A stretch of 64,000 nt of DNA from Fibrobacter succinogenes (GTDB lineage Bacteria; Fibrobacterota; Fibrobacteria; Fibrobacterales; Fibrobacteraceae): contig CACVQR010000001.1 in the NCBI GenBank assembly GCA_902756345.1, positions 332,371 through 396,370 on the forward strand, in the 5' to 3' direction. Shown here one piece after another: positions 1 to 7,841 of this stretch (within the stretch, counting starts at the first letter, position 1; each line of letters starts with the position of its first letter). The notes under the pieces are model-generated. The model ran no database searches. It saw nothing but the letters and a program-made list of their open reading frames with translations, and had not been told where the DNA came from. The position numbers and the translations under genes are program-made.

Positions 1-1098
1 GTTATTGGAATATTCCTTCATGTTGTCATCGTGCAGTTCCTTTTGCACAATGGAATTCATGCCGAGAATACCATTCACCGAAGAACGAATCTCGCGGCTC
101 ATGCTCGTAAGGAACGCCGTCTTGGAGCGGTTCACGCGAATAAGCCTCAAGTATTTTGCAAATACCGCCGTGAACAGCAATACAAACAATACATAAATCA
201 AGAAGATAAGAATCGCATTGCGCAAGACAGCAATATTCAAGGTCTTCCAGAGAGTACGTTCTTCAACAAGGCGGACTACATACCAGTCACCCTGCACCAG
301 CGCCGAGAATACGCGATAGTCCCTGCCTCTCAGGTTAAAGACAAACGGTTCTTCGCTGGCAAACGAAATCGCCCGGGCCAGTTTTTCCTCGTCCGTGCCC
401 CAGAAATCAGCCGACAAGTAGTTCTTTCCATTCTGGGTAATATCCGTGTGCGAAATAACCACACCCTTCTTGTCGATAATGACCAACATGTTCGACAAGT
501 CACTCTTCTTGACATCGGCAATTAAGTCCTTCAAGAACAGATCAACCGCAAGAACGCTTTTCTTATCGGAAAGGCGCAAACTGATGGTCACCACCTGTTC
601 GCCACTGTGCGGATCCAAGTGAGTCGGAATCAAGGCAACCTTGTCCTTTTCCATAGGGGCATTCTGGTACCACGGCCTAATCGAGGGTACATAACCTGCG
701 GCAGGAGTCCAACGGCCCCCGCTCAGGAATTCATCGCGGAGCAAACCAAACATATTGCACAAGACAATATCGTTCGAATGTCTGTAATATTCCGCTTCGG
801 AAACCAGCAGCGATTCCATCTGCGCCAGCGTGGCCCCATGATCCAAACTCTTTTCTGCGATGCGAGTGGTTACGCGCAGCACCGATTCGCCGCGGGCCAA
901 GATTCCATTAATCGCTTCAGCATCCTTGGCATTGGACATCTTGCCCGCGAGCAAGGTTTCTTGCTTCACGGATTCCAAATAATCTTTGAATATGTACACG
1001 CCGACTATGGCAAAGGCTAGCCCCACCACAACAAGGATTATCCCGTAAAGAACTCTTACGCGATTCTCGTTTTCTATAGTCCTAGAGAACACAATCAA
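1..1098 (-). CDS. Membrane sensor with histidine-kinase-like DHp domain lacking the His (partial)
   Basis: The 3' part lies beyond the left edge. The open frame reads leftward from a TTG at 1098, or a GTG at 1128, to base 1. An N-terminal membrane helix (about residues 17-35) is followed by a roughly 260-residue Cache-like periplasmic domain, a second membrane helix, and a helix that aligns with a histidine kinase dimerisation domain. In place of the usual S-H-E-I-R the helix reads FLTSMSREIRSSVNGILGM, so the phospho-accepting His is Arg. Direct His phosphorylation is therefore unlikely. The missing C-terminus could be a receiver, ATPase or GGDEF domain. No Shine-Dalgarno sequence decides the start. 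It is divergent from the serine hydrolase gene at 1147. Confidence 0.7.
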   Translation of the reverse strand, partial: MIVFSRTIENENRVRVLYGIILVVVGLAFAIVGVYIFKDYLESVKQETLLAGKMSNAKDAEAINGILARGESVLRVTTRIAEKSLDHGATLAQMESLLVSEAEYYRHSNDIVLCNMFGLLRDEFLSGGRWTPAAGYVPSIRPWYQNAPMEKDKVALIPTHLDPHSGEQVVTISLRLSDKKSVLAVDLFLKDLIADVKKSDLSNMLVIIDKKGVVISHTDITQNGKNYLSADFWGTDEEKLARAISFASEEPFVFNLRGRDYRVFSALVQGDWYVVRLVEERTLWKTLNIAVLRNAILIFLIYVLFVLLFTAVFAKYLRLIRVNRSKTAFLTSMSREIRSSVNGILGMNSIVQKELHDDNMKEYSNN

Positions 1099-1133
1099 AA
1101 TATAAGATATTTCGGAATAAAAATTCACTATGC

Positions 1134-1139
1134 TATATT
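1134..1139 (+). promoter_or_regulatory. TATATT -10-like element
   Basis: TATATT ends 7 nt before the ATG at 1147, so transcription would begin at or next to the start codon. The same arrangement recurs before several other genes here, which supports it as a real promoter element. No -35 match was assigned. Confidence 0.5.
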
Positions 1140-1146
1140 TCAATAC

Positions 1147-2235
1147 ATGAAGTTCGAAAAAGAAACATTAGAAGGCCTGCTCAAGAGGGCTGAATCCGAG
1201 GGAATTTTCAACAAGGCGGTCGCCGGGTTTATTTTGTCCGACGGAAGCCGCGAGATTTTGACGCTTAATACGCCCGAAAATACGGTTTTCGACATCGCAA
1301 GCCTCACCAAGGTGTGCCCCACCTCCACACTCGCCCTGAGTTACATTCTCGAAGGCAAGCTCTCGGTCGATACAAAGGTCATCGACTTCATTCCCGAACT
1401 CCAGACCAATTACCGCGAAGACATTCGTGTTTTCCACTTGCTGACGCACAGTCTCGATTACCGTGTGCCCATGAAGACCCTGCGCACGCTGCCTGCCGAA
1501 GGCATTCTGAACGCCCTGTTCACGTACCAGTTTGAGAAGGCGCCCGGCGCAGATTTTAATTACGGCAACCCCGCCAGCGTACTTCTTGGAATCATACTGC
1601 AGCGCCTTATGGGCAAGGACCTGCAGCAGCAAGGCCGCGAGCGATTCTTTATCCCACTCGGCATGACACGTTCCGGCTGGGATCCGCTTGACCGCGACTG
1701 GAATCCGATTCCGAAAGCAGAAATCTCGCCGACCGAAATTTGCAGTTTCAGGGGTCGCGAAATCCAGGGCGAAATTCACGACGAAAGCGCCTGGGTGCTG
1801 CGAAAGCTGTTCCCCGTCGGTAGCGCCGGCATGTTCAGCTGCGTGCCTGATTTGCTGAATTTCGTACAAATGATTTTGAACGATGGTATGATTGCGAATG
1901 GATGTGGCGGGAAATGCGCACGGGTCGCTCCGGCGGGAATTCTCAAGATGGTCAGCGAAAACGCCTTTGCGCTCGATTCAGCCAGCAAGTATTCCACCGC
2001 CAAGGACGCCTGCACCGCCCTCGGCTGGGAACTGAACAACGCAAAATTCATGGGTACAAAAATTTCGCCGCGTACCTTCGGCAAGACGGGATTCACCGGC
2101 GCAAGCATCGTAGCCGACCCCGACAAGGGTGCCGCCGTGGTGCTGCTCAGTAACTTTACCTACCCGCACCGCGAAGCGAACGCCGACCGCATCCACGCCT
2201 TCCGCGCATCCCTTAGCGACGCCTTCTTCGGATAA
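1147..2235 (+). CDS. Serine hydrolase, class C beta-lactamase / DD-peptidase-like family
   Basis: The 362-residue protein carries the three signature positions of the serine beta-lactamase-like fold. The nucleophile motif is SLTK (about residue 52, in FDIASLTKVCPTSTLALS), followed by a Tyr-Gly-Asn motif in YGNPASVLLG (about residue 138) and a KTG-type motif in FGKTGFTGAS (about residue 315). No signal peptide is evident, so it may be cytoplasmic. Family members include DD-peptidases, esterases and true beta-lactamases, and the substrate cannot be read from sequence. The ATG at 1147 is preceded by a TATATT element and has no Shine-Dalgarno sequence. The next gene begins 17 bp downstream. Confidence 0.85.
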   Translation: MKFEKETLEGLLKRAESEGIFNKAVAGFILSDGSREILTLNTPENTVFDIASLTKVCPTSTLALSYILEGKLSVDTKVIDFIPELQTNYREDIRVFHLLTHSLDYRVPMKTLRTLPAEGILNALFTYQFEKAPGADFNYGNPASVLLGIILQRLMGKDLQQQGRERFFIPLGMTRSGWDPLDRDWNPIPKAEISPTEICSFRGREIQGEIHDESAWVLRKLFPVGSAGMFSCVPDLLNFVQMILNDGMIANGCGGKCARVAPAGILKMVSENAFALDSASKYSTAKDACTALGWELNNAKFMGTKISPRTFGKTGFTGASIVADPDKGAAVVLLSNFTYPHREANADRIHAFRASLSDAFFG

Positions 2236-2238
2236 TTC

Positions 2239-2244
2239 TATATT
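2239..2244 (+). promoter_or_regulatory. TATATT -10-like element before the permease gene
   Basis: TATATT lies 8 nt before the ATG at 2253, immediately after the stop of the preceding gene. The permease may have its own, probably leaderless, transcript as well as read-through from the serine hydrolase gene. Confidence 0.45.
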
Positions 2245-2252
2245 TGGGCGCG

Positions 2253-3026
2253 ATGAATTTCGAGCCTACAGCACTTGCACTTTACGCCGCCTATTTCGTA
2301 TTAGGCGCAGTGGTAAGTCTTATCAATAGTATCGCGGGCGGCGGCTCTACCTTGAGCCTTCCTATCATGATTTTTCTCGGGATGCCCGCCACTGTTGCAA
2401 ACGGTACGAATCGTATAGGACTCATTATCGGGAATTTCAGCAGCGCCTTCAACCTGGCGCGTCATGGCTACCTGAACAAGCGCATTTTCTTTCAACTGCT
2501 CACGCCCACTATCCTCGGTGCCCTTCTTGGAGCGTGTTTCCTAGTGCGTATCGGTGACAAGTTGTTCCAGGCAATTCTTGCCGTCGTCATCTGCCTTGTG
2601 GTTATCATGAGCAACCTGCGCAAGGATATTCTAGGCAAGCCTCCGGTGGCACCGCCCGAAAAACTCACCCTCAAGGGCGCACTCGGCTTTTTCGGCATTG
2701 CCGTCTATGGTTGCATCGTGCAAGTTGGTGTCGGATTTGTGCAGATTTTTGGACTCACGCGCTACACCGGACTTTCGCCAATCCAGATTAACGCCCTCAA
2801 GAATTCCCTCACCAACGTGTTCTTGGTGGTAAGTACCGTCACCCTTGGAATCAACGGCAAAATCAACTGGCCCATTGCGGTGTTGATGGCAGGTGGCGCC
2901 TGGGTTGGAGGCTATTTCGGTAGCTTTTTGCAGCGTAAAAAAGGCAACAAGTTTATTCAGCGATTCATTAGCGTCTGCAGCATCGGCATGGCTATAGCGC
3001 TCGTGGTGGACTTGATTGTGAAATAA
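2253..3026 (+). CDS. TauE/SafE-family sulfite/anion permease
   Basis: The 257-residue integral membrane protein has about seven to eight hydrophobic helices. The N-terminal signature ISLINSIAGGGSTLSLPI-like segment (as read: SLINSIAGGGSTLSLP) is typical of the TauE/SafE (DUF81) family, which exports sulfite, sulfoacetate or related anions. A second half-repeat begins near residue 145 (IAVYGCIVQVGVGFVQIFGL). I chose ATG 2253 over an in-frame TTG at 2244 because the TTG overlaps the TATATT promoter-like element. It converges with the TPR gene on the other strand, with no spacer. The transported substrate is not known. Confidence 0.85.
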   Translation: MNFEPTALALYAAYFVLGAVVSLINSIAGGGSTLSLPIMIFLGMPATVANGTNRIGLIIGNFSSAFNLARHGYLNKRIFFQLLTPTILGALLGACFLVRIGDKLFQAILAVVICLVVIMSNLRKDILGKPPVAPPEKLTLKGALGFFGIAVYGCIVQVGVGFVQIFGLTRYTGLSPIQINALKNSLTNVFLVVSTVTLGINGKINWPIAVLMAGGAWVGGYFGSFLQRKKGNKFIQRFISVCSIGMAIALVVDLIVK

Positions 3027-3977
3027 TCAACTCTTGATGTTCTTGTAATGTTCAACTAGCTGTTTTAAGTTGAACGCTTCTTTCTTTTCCTGCACGGTTT
3101 TCAAGCCCGACATGATTTCGGCGAAGTAATTCGCCAACTCCGCATCGCCGGCCAAAAAAGCTTCTTCACAATTCTTTTTTGCCACCGCCACGACTTCCGG
3201 ATTAAATCCGAGTGTAACGCCAAAGCGCTTTAAAGACTCCGTCATGCTCCCGTCATTCGATTGATCAAGCTCAACATCGACCATCGTGGCATACCCCAAA
3301 ATGTCGTCGACGATTTCATCTAGAACACAGCCGGAATCCGTATAATTCAACCGCGCAAAACTGCAGTATACCGCTTCCAGATACATCTTTTTGTAAAGGA
3401 AGTAATTGCGCAGGAATCTAAAACAGAGAATCAAGTCGTTTGCCCTGTAGGCGACTTTCATGGCCGCCACCGCATCTTCTACTACATTCTCCCAACGTCC
3501 TTGATCGCTATGGATTCGCGCAAGCATGAGCCTGTATTTTGCCGAAACCGGGTTCCATTTTGTCGCATTGGACATTGCCTTTTCTGCGTCAGGATAATTT
3601 GCCAGGTTCAATTCCAAAAGACCCGCCTGCCGCCAGATAAATTCCATCGGGCAGCAGGAATGAACGTTCTTTACCAATCGACTTGACTGAGCCTCAAAAT
3701 AATGCTTGTAAAGCGCACGCTCCATTCTGCTGGAAATCGAGATATATTCGACGGAATCATCAGAAACGAACGGATGATCTTCTGCCACCTTCATCAAAGG
3801 CCTGATAATGTCCAATGCAGTCTGGTAATCCCTTTCGTTAGTTTGCACATCGAGCGATTCCTGCAAAAGGCTCATCACGCCATCTCGCCCTTCGAAAACC
3901 TGGAGCTTTTTCCCAAAGATGGCCGTCCGAACACGGAACAAGGCTTCAAGCGTATTTATTCTGTCAGTAAAAAACAT
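3027..3977 (-). CDS. TPR-like helical protein of unknown function
   Basis: The 316-residue protein appears soluble and all-helical. It contains TPR-like helix pairs around residues 115-180, for example LLELNLANYPDAEKAMSNAT followed by a Pro and then the next helix. It has no signal peptide or membrane helix. The frame stays open upstream to 4295, but that extension overlaps the GIY-YIG gene out of frame and is Arg/Ser/Pro-rich nonsense. ATG 3977 has a good Shine-Dalgarno sequence (AGGGGAT, 3 nt before the ATG). It follows the GIY-YIG gene by 46 bp and may be in its operon. Function is not recognised. Confidence 0.75.
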   Translation of the reverse strand: MFFTDRINTLEALFRVRTAIFGKKLQVFEGRDGVMSLLQESLDVQTNERDYQTALDIIRPLMKVAEDHPFVSDDSVEYISISSRMERALYKHYFEAQSSRLVKNVHSCCPMEFIWRQAGLLELNLANYPDAEKAMSNATKWNPVSAKYRLMLARIHSDQGRWENVVEDAVAAMKVAYRANDLILCFRFLRNYFLYKKMYLEAVYCSFARLNYTDSGCVLDEIVDDILGYATMVDVELDQSNDGSMTESLKRFGVTLGFNPEVVAVAKKNCEEAFLAGDAELANYFAEIMSGLKTVQEKKEAFNLKQLVEHYKNIKS

Positions 3978-4023
3978 GTCATCCCCTATTTCGACAGATT
4001 CTTTCTTGCAGAAATATACAATA

Positions 4024-4374
4024 TCAATCGTCGTGAGAGGTAATGTTTTCCCGTTTTTCGCGGCGCTTGCGGGCGCGACATTCTTCAAGGGTTTCGCCGA
4101 GGCCTGCGAGCAGTTCTGCGGCCAGGGGCACATCCCCTGCGGCGAGTAGCTCTTTTTGCGGGCGGGGGAGTTTCTTGATGCGCGCCTCCAGACGCAGCGC
4201 CTCTTCGTGGGAGGAAAGCTCGAATTTTCGCAGAATGCACTGCGGCGGGAATGCCTTGGTAAACTTCGCTCCCTTGCCGGATTTATGTTGTTCAAAACGA
4301 GCTTCTACATCCACAGCATACCCCGTATAAATGCGGTTGCCCGCACAACGGAGCATGTACACGAAGTGCGACAT
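4024..4374 (-). CDS. GIY-YIG nuclease-domain protein (UPF0213-like)
   Basis: This 116-residue protein begins SHFVYMLRCAGNRIYTGYA, matching the YVLRC-YTG pattern of small single-domain GIY-YIG proteins. The conserved Arg (in DVEARFEQH) and the segment SGKGAKFTK follow. Members resemble UvrC/SLX1 nuclease domains but mostly have no known substrate. The C-terminus is Arg/Glu-rich (RARKRREKRE). The start ATG shares bases with the nhaA stop region at 4374, so translation is probably coupled to nhaA. Confidence 0.85.
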   Translation of the reverse strand: MSHFVYMLRCAGNRIYTGYAVDVEARFEQHKSGKGAKFTKAFPPQCILRKFELSSHEEALRLEARIKKLPRPQKELLAAGDVPLAAELLAGLGETLEECRARKRREKRENITSHDD

Positions 4375-5720
4375 TACGATTCTTCGTGATGCGCCTTCGA
4401 CACGAGGTTCATGTAGATGGTGCCAAGGATTGCGGCACAGAAGCTACCCAAGAGAATACCGAGCTTCGCGGAATCCTGACGGTCGCCCACCTCGAAGGCG
4501 AGGTTCGCCACAAACAGGGCCATGGTAAAGCCGATACCGGCAAGCATACCGCCGCCCCACAAAATCTTCCAGCTGTAGCTCGGCTTCACCGACACGCCAA
4601 TCTTTACGGCAAGCAGGCTGAACAGGAAAATGCCTATCGGCTTACCCAGAATCAAGGCCAAGGCCACCGCACCCATCACAGGCACTTCCACGCCGCCCAG
4701 CTTGATTTCGACACCCGCGTTGCTGAGCGCGAACAGCGGCATGATAAAGAAATTCACCCACGGAACGAGCGGCTTGAAGAAGCGTTCCTGCATCGAAATA
4801 CTTTCGCGGGCACCGCGCTTCAAAAGCGTAAACACCTCGTACTGTTCGTTGCGGTCCTTGGCTTCGCCCGAAAGAGCACCACCCACGCTGCCAGCGAAAT
4901 GGGCGAGCTTGCCCTTCGCAAGCACAGGCTTTGCCGGCACCGAGAGTCCAAGTAGCACGCCCGCAATAGTCGGGTGCACGCCACTCTTCACAAAGAACGC
5001 CCACACCGCAATGCCAATCACGCCATGCAACAGCAAGTTGCGCACGCCAATTCTAAACATCACGTTGATCAAGGCGAGCAAGGCAAAACCCGTACCGAGC
5101 GCAACAAAGTTCACTCCGTCGCCGCTCGGGTAACCAATCGCAATCACGAGAATTGCACCGATATCGTCGGCGATAGCCAGAGTCAAAATCATCACGCGGA
5201 GTGCGTGGGGCACCTTTTTGCCAAGGATAGCCATGCAACCCACCACAAACGCAATATCGGTCGCCGTCGGGACACCCCAACCATGAGCCGCACTATGTTC
5301 GCCATGCGGGCAAAGCAGCAAGTAAATCAAAGCCGGGAACAACATACCGCCAGCAGCCGCGATAATCGGGAGGCTTGCCGCCTTCGGGTTCCTGAGTTCG
5401 CCATAGGTCATTTCGCCCTTGACTTCAAGCCCGATATTGAAGAAGAATATCGTCATCATGGCGTCGTTAATGAGCCAATGCAAATCGGCCGAACCGACCC
5501 AACTGCCAATCGTCAAGGCAAACGGCATGTGCCAAACATGATGGTAAGATTCAGGACTGACATTCGCCCAGATCAGGGCCGCAATCGTCATGATAATCAA
5601 AACGATGCCACCGGTCGTTTCCACCTTCATCAACCGTTCCATCGGCGTGATGATCTTGCGGATGGGGGTTTCCGGGAACAAATCTTCAATCTTGTCGCTG
5701 CTCGTTACTTTTGCCGACAT
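4374..5720 (-). CDS. nhaA: Na+/H+ antiporter NhaA
   Basis: This inner-membrane antiporter exchanges external protons for internal sodium for pH and Na+ homeostasis. The family motif with paired aspartates is present in LAIADDIGAILVIAIGY (about residues 184-200), and the conserved TDIAF segment is near residue 150. About eleven to twelve membrane helices are visible. At 448 residues it is longer than the roughly 390-residue E. coli protein. The extra length lies in an N-terminal extension (about 30 residues) and a charged loop near residues 285-305 (SGEAKDRNEQYE). The GIY-YIG gene overlaps its stop codon. Confidence 0.95.
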   Translation of the reverse strand: MSAKVTSSDKIEDLFPETPIRKIITPMERLMKVETTGGIVLIIMTIAALIWANVSPESYHHVWHMPFALTIGSWVGSADLHWLINDAMMTIFFFNIGLEVKGEMTYGELRNPKAASLPIIAAAGGMLFPALIYLLLCPHGEHSAAHGWGVPTATDIAFVVGCMAILGKKVPHALRVMILTLAIADDIGAILVIAIGYPSGDGVNFVALGTGFALLALINVMFRIGVRNLLLHGVIGIAVWAFFVKSGVHPTIAGVLLGLSVPAKPVLAKGKLAHFAGSVGGALSGEAKDRNEQYEVFTLLKRGARESISMQERFFKPLVPWVNFFIMPLFALSNAGVEIKLGGVEVPVMGAVALALILGKPIGIFLFSLLAVKIGVSVKPSYSWKILWGGGMLAGIGFTMALFVANLAFEVGDRQDSAKLGILLGSFCAAILGTIYMNLVSKAHHEES

Positions 5721-5850
5721 AGCTACCTGTAATTAGGGTTGAGTGATTCAGCCTTTCGCCTAACAAAATAATCATTTTTTTTGCGGGCGGCCGCCCCAAG
5801 TTGCTTATTTTTCCGTTTTTTATATATGTGATTCGCCCCAAAAGACACTT
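5721..5850. other. nhaA upstream region
   Basis: This AT-rich stretch holds the nhaA promoter region (transcribed leftward). It includes a 12-bp palindrome GGGCGGCCGCCC at 5785..5796, a long T run, and TATATATG at 5821..5828. No coding frame is credible. The dyad array starts directly after it. Confidence 0.4.
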
Positions 5851-6145
5851 GTACAGGCCAAACAGCGCCGAAAACCGATTCTAGCCTGTACAAAGCCCCC
5901 GAAAAAGCATTGTGTTTGTCTCTAAAACAGCCTCTGTACAGGCTAGAAATAAAGAGAATCCTCGCTTAGCCTGTACCACGCCGCATAAAAGCACAATTTT
6001 TTCTTCAAAAGTGCACTTTGGTACAGGCTAAACCGATAAAAGTACCACATTTGGCCTGTACAACATCAAAAAAATCAGATTTTTTTTCTTAAAAATCGGC
6101 TTGCGTACAGGCCAATTATCAAAGTCACCCACGCCTAGCCCGTAC
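5851..6145. repeat. Array of four 41-bp dyads (GTACAGGCYA inverted pairs) with an 84-85 bp period
   Basis: Eight copies of a 10-bp motif, consensus GTACAGGCYA, alternate in orientation. Forward copies begin at 5851, 5936, 6021 and 6105. Reverse copies end at 5891, 5976, 6061 and 6145. Each pair therefore spans exactly 41 bp with a 21-bp interior, and pairs repeat every 85, 85 and 84 bp. Interiors differ in sequence. The spacers between pairs share a layout: a T-rich tract, then TCTT or TCTC, then AAAA. Differences between arms are mostly not compensated, which fits protein-binding DNA sites better than RNA hairpins. It lies between divergent nhaA and the DUF58 gene. No other copies were noticed in the window. 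Confidence 0.85.
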
Positions 6146-6214
6146 ATACCGATGTTTCGAGGTTGCAACAACTTCATTCCCTGCTCATTGGCGACTTTTT
6201 CTTTCGCACTTTTG

Positions 6215-6220
6215 TATATT
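6215..6220 (+). promoter_or_regulatory. TATATT -10-like element before the DUF58 gene
   Basis: TATATT lies 26 nt before the ATG at 6247, which would give a leader of about 20 nt. The purine-rich AAAAAAGAGAC that follows could serve as a weak ribosome site. The dyad array ends 70 bp upstream. Confidence 0.45.
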
Positions 6221-6246
6221 CTTAGCGTAAAAAAAGAGACTTTGAA

Positions 6247-7137
6247 ATGCTAGATAAAGAAGTTTTAAAGACCGTGAGCCGCATTGAACTTAGCGTTCGC
6301 GGCACGCTCGACACCGTGATGACCGGTGCCTACCACAGTTCCTTCAAGGGGAACGGTATGGAATTCAGCGAGGTTCGCGAATACATGCCGGGCGACGACG
6401 TGCGTACCATTGACTGGAACGTGACGGCGCGTACCGGCACGCCGTACGTGAAAAAGTTTATCGAAGAGCGCGAGATGACCATGCTTTTGATGGTCGACGC
6501 TTCCAGCAGCTCGGAATTCGGTTCGGGCAAGCAGATGAAGGGCGAGGTCATGGCGACTTTAACCGCTTTGCTCGCATTTGCCGCCATCAAGAACAACGAT
6601 AAGGTCGGCCTGCTCATCTACACCGACCAGGTCGAACTGTTCATCCCGCCGGAGAAAGGTCGCAAGCACGTGCTGCGGCTCATCCGCGAAATCCTTTACT
6701 TCAAGCCGCAGCACCACGGCACGAACACGCAGGTGGCGCTCGAGTATGCCGGCAAGATTCTGAATCGTCGTGCCGTCGTCGTGGTGATGAGCGACTTCCT
6801 GGACGAAGGTTTCGAGAACGCATTCAAGATTCTCCGTAAGCGCCACGACGTGCTTGCGGTCTCTGTCGTTGACCCGCGCGAAATGGAACTCCCGCCCGCG
6901 GGCCTCGTAGAACTTGAAGATCCCGAAACCGGAGAAACACTCCTCATTGATACCGGCGATGCGACTTTCCGCGAAGCATTCGCCCGCGAGGCAAAACGCC
7001 AGGGCAAGGCGACCAAGGAACTGTTCCAGCGCATGTCCATCGATTTCGTGCGCATCGAGACTCACGACGACTTCAAGGAAACCGTCGCCCCGCTCATTGA
7101 GCATTTTAGGCGTAGGGCCAAGCAGAACCGTTCGTGA
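6247..7137 (+). CDS. DUF58 domain protein
   Basis: The 296-residue protein shows the DUF58 signature YMPGDDVRTIDWNVTART (about residues 47-64). A von Willebrand A-like region follows, with MVDASSSSEFGSG (a degenerate MIDAS-like DxSxS) and VVVMSDFLDEGFENA. DUF58 proteins usually sit beside MoxR AAA+ ATPases and von Willebrand A proteins of the Bat aerotolerance system. No MoxR gene is adjacent here. BatC-like genes are present 7 kb away at 14278..15737. No membrane helix is evident. Its 3' end nearly abuts the convergent acetyltransferase gene across two palindromes. Confidence 0.9.
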   Translation: MLDKEVLKTVSRIELSVRGTLDTVMTGAYHSSFKGNGMEFSEVREYMPGDDVRTIDWNVTARTGTPYVKKFIEEREMTMLLMVDASSSSEFGSGKQMKGEVMATLTALLAFAAIKNNDKVGLLIYTDQVELFIPPEKGRKHVLRLIREILYFKPQHHGTNTQVALEYAGKILNRRAVVVVMSDFLDEGFENAFKILRKRHDVLAVSVVDPREMELPPAGLVELEDPETGETLLIDTGDATFREAFAREAKRQGKATKELFQRMSIDFVRIETHDDFKETVAPLIEHFRRRAKQNRS

Positions 7138-7180
7138 TAATCACGAACTCTCGCAACCGCGCTCAATTATAATTGAGCGC
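7130..7180. repeat. Two palindromes at the convergent gene junction
   Basis: The first is a 19-bp dyad at 7130..7148 with arms GTTCGTGAT and ATCACGAAC around one base, spanning both stop codons. The second is a perfect 22-bp palindrome at 7159..7180 with arms GCGCTCAATTA and TAATTGAGCGC, coding in the last residues of the acetyltransferase. Neither is followed by a T run, so simple intrinsic termination is uncertain. Confidence 0.6.
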
Positions 7181-7827
7181 TTATTGCTCACAGGCAGCAA
7201 GGATGTAATTTCTTTCTTCACGAATTCCAAATCGCTGTTCGTGAGAATAGGAATCAGCGCGTTGATTTCTTCGACGGGCTTGTCCCACCACTTGAATTTC
7301 AAAAGGAGCGAAGTCAGTTCGCCATCAAAGCGGTAGCGGATCAACTTGACCGGGTTCCCGACGACAATCGAATAAGGCTCCACGTCGCTAGCGACAACGC
7401 TGTTCGCGCCGATAATCGCGCCGTCACCAATATGCACGCCAGGCAAGATTGTCGCATTCTGCCCAATCCACACATCGTTCCCGATAACGGTATCGCCCTT
7501 GAACGGCATATCGCTTGCAGCAGGTGGCTTCATGTCCCAGCCTTCAAGCGTATAGAACGGGAAAGTCGAAACGGCATTCATCTGGTGGTTCGCGCCATTC
7601 ATCACAAATTCCACGCCAGCTGCAATTTGGCAGAACTTCCCGATGATGAGCTTGTCGCCGATAAAGTCGTAATGGTGCGTCACATGGCTTTCGAATTCCG
7701 AGTCAGCGATGTAGGTAAAATCCCCGACGATGATGTTCGGATTTTTGATGGTCGGCTTGACGTAGATTTCCTTGTCGTAGCCAGCGATGGGATGAATCGT
7801 ATTTGGATTGGGGATTTGGGCGCTCAT
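7141..7827 (-). CDS. Vat/CatB-like hexapeptide acetyltransferase
   Basis: This 228-residue protein is a left-handed beta-helix acetyltransferase of the xenobiotic (CatB/Vat) type. The segment MNGANHQMN carries the likely catalytic His of the family. It is followed by the loop [11 protein letters not shown], then [34 protein letters not shown] hexapeptide repeats (about residues 125-150), and [14 protein letters not shown]. Characterised relatives acetylate streptogramin A or chloramphenicol. Actual substrate and resistance cannot be inferred. The ATG is preceded by TATATT with a 6-nt gap. The last residues (IIIERG) are encoded by a palindrome, which may be a late insertion. Confidence 0.85.
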   Translation of the reverse strand: MSAQIPNPNTIHPIAGYDKEIYVKPTIKNPNIIVGDFTYIADSEFESHVTHHYDFIGDKLIIGKFCQIAAGVEFVMNGANHQMNAVSTFPFYTLEGWDMKPPAASDMPFKGDTVIGNDVWIGQNATILPGVHIGDGAIIGANSVVASDVEPYSIVVGNPVKLIRYRFDGELTSLLLKFKWWDKPVEEINALIPILTNSDLEFVKKEITSLLPVSNKRSIIIERGCESS

Positions 7828-7833
7828 GTTTTA

Positions 7834-7839
7834 AATATA
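7834..7839 (-). promoter_or_regulatory. TATATT -10-like element
   Basis: Read on the minus strand, TATATT lies 6 nt before the ATG at 7827. This is the leaderless arrangement seen at several other genes. Confidence 0.5.
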
Positions 7840-7841
7840 TA

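Noticed and set aside
31..1020. Plus-strand open frames at the left edge
   Set aside because: They are antisense to a continuous minus-strand frame with clear membrane helices, a Cache-like domain and a DHp-like helix.
3978..4295. 5' extension of the TPR gene up to 4295
   Set aside because: It overlaps the GIY-YIG gene in another frame and has no protein-like composition; a good ribosome site precedes ATG 3977.
5851..6145. CRISPR array
   Set aside because: Repeats are 10 bp, alternate in orientation and are grouped in pairs; no cas genes are present.
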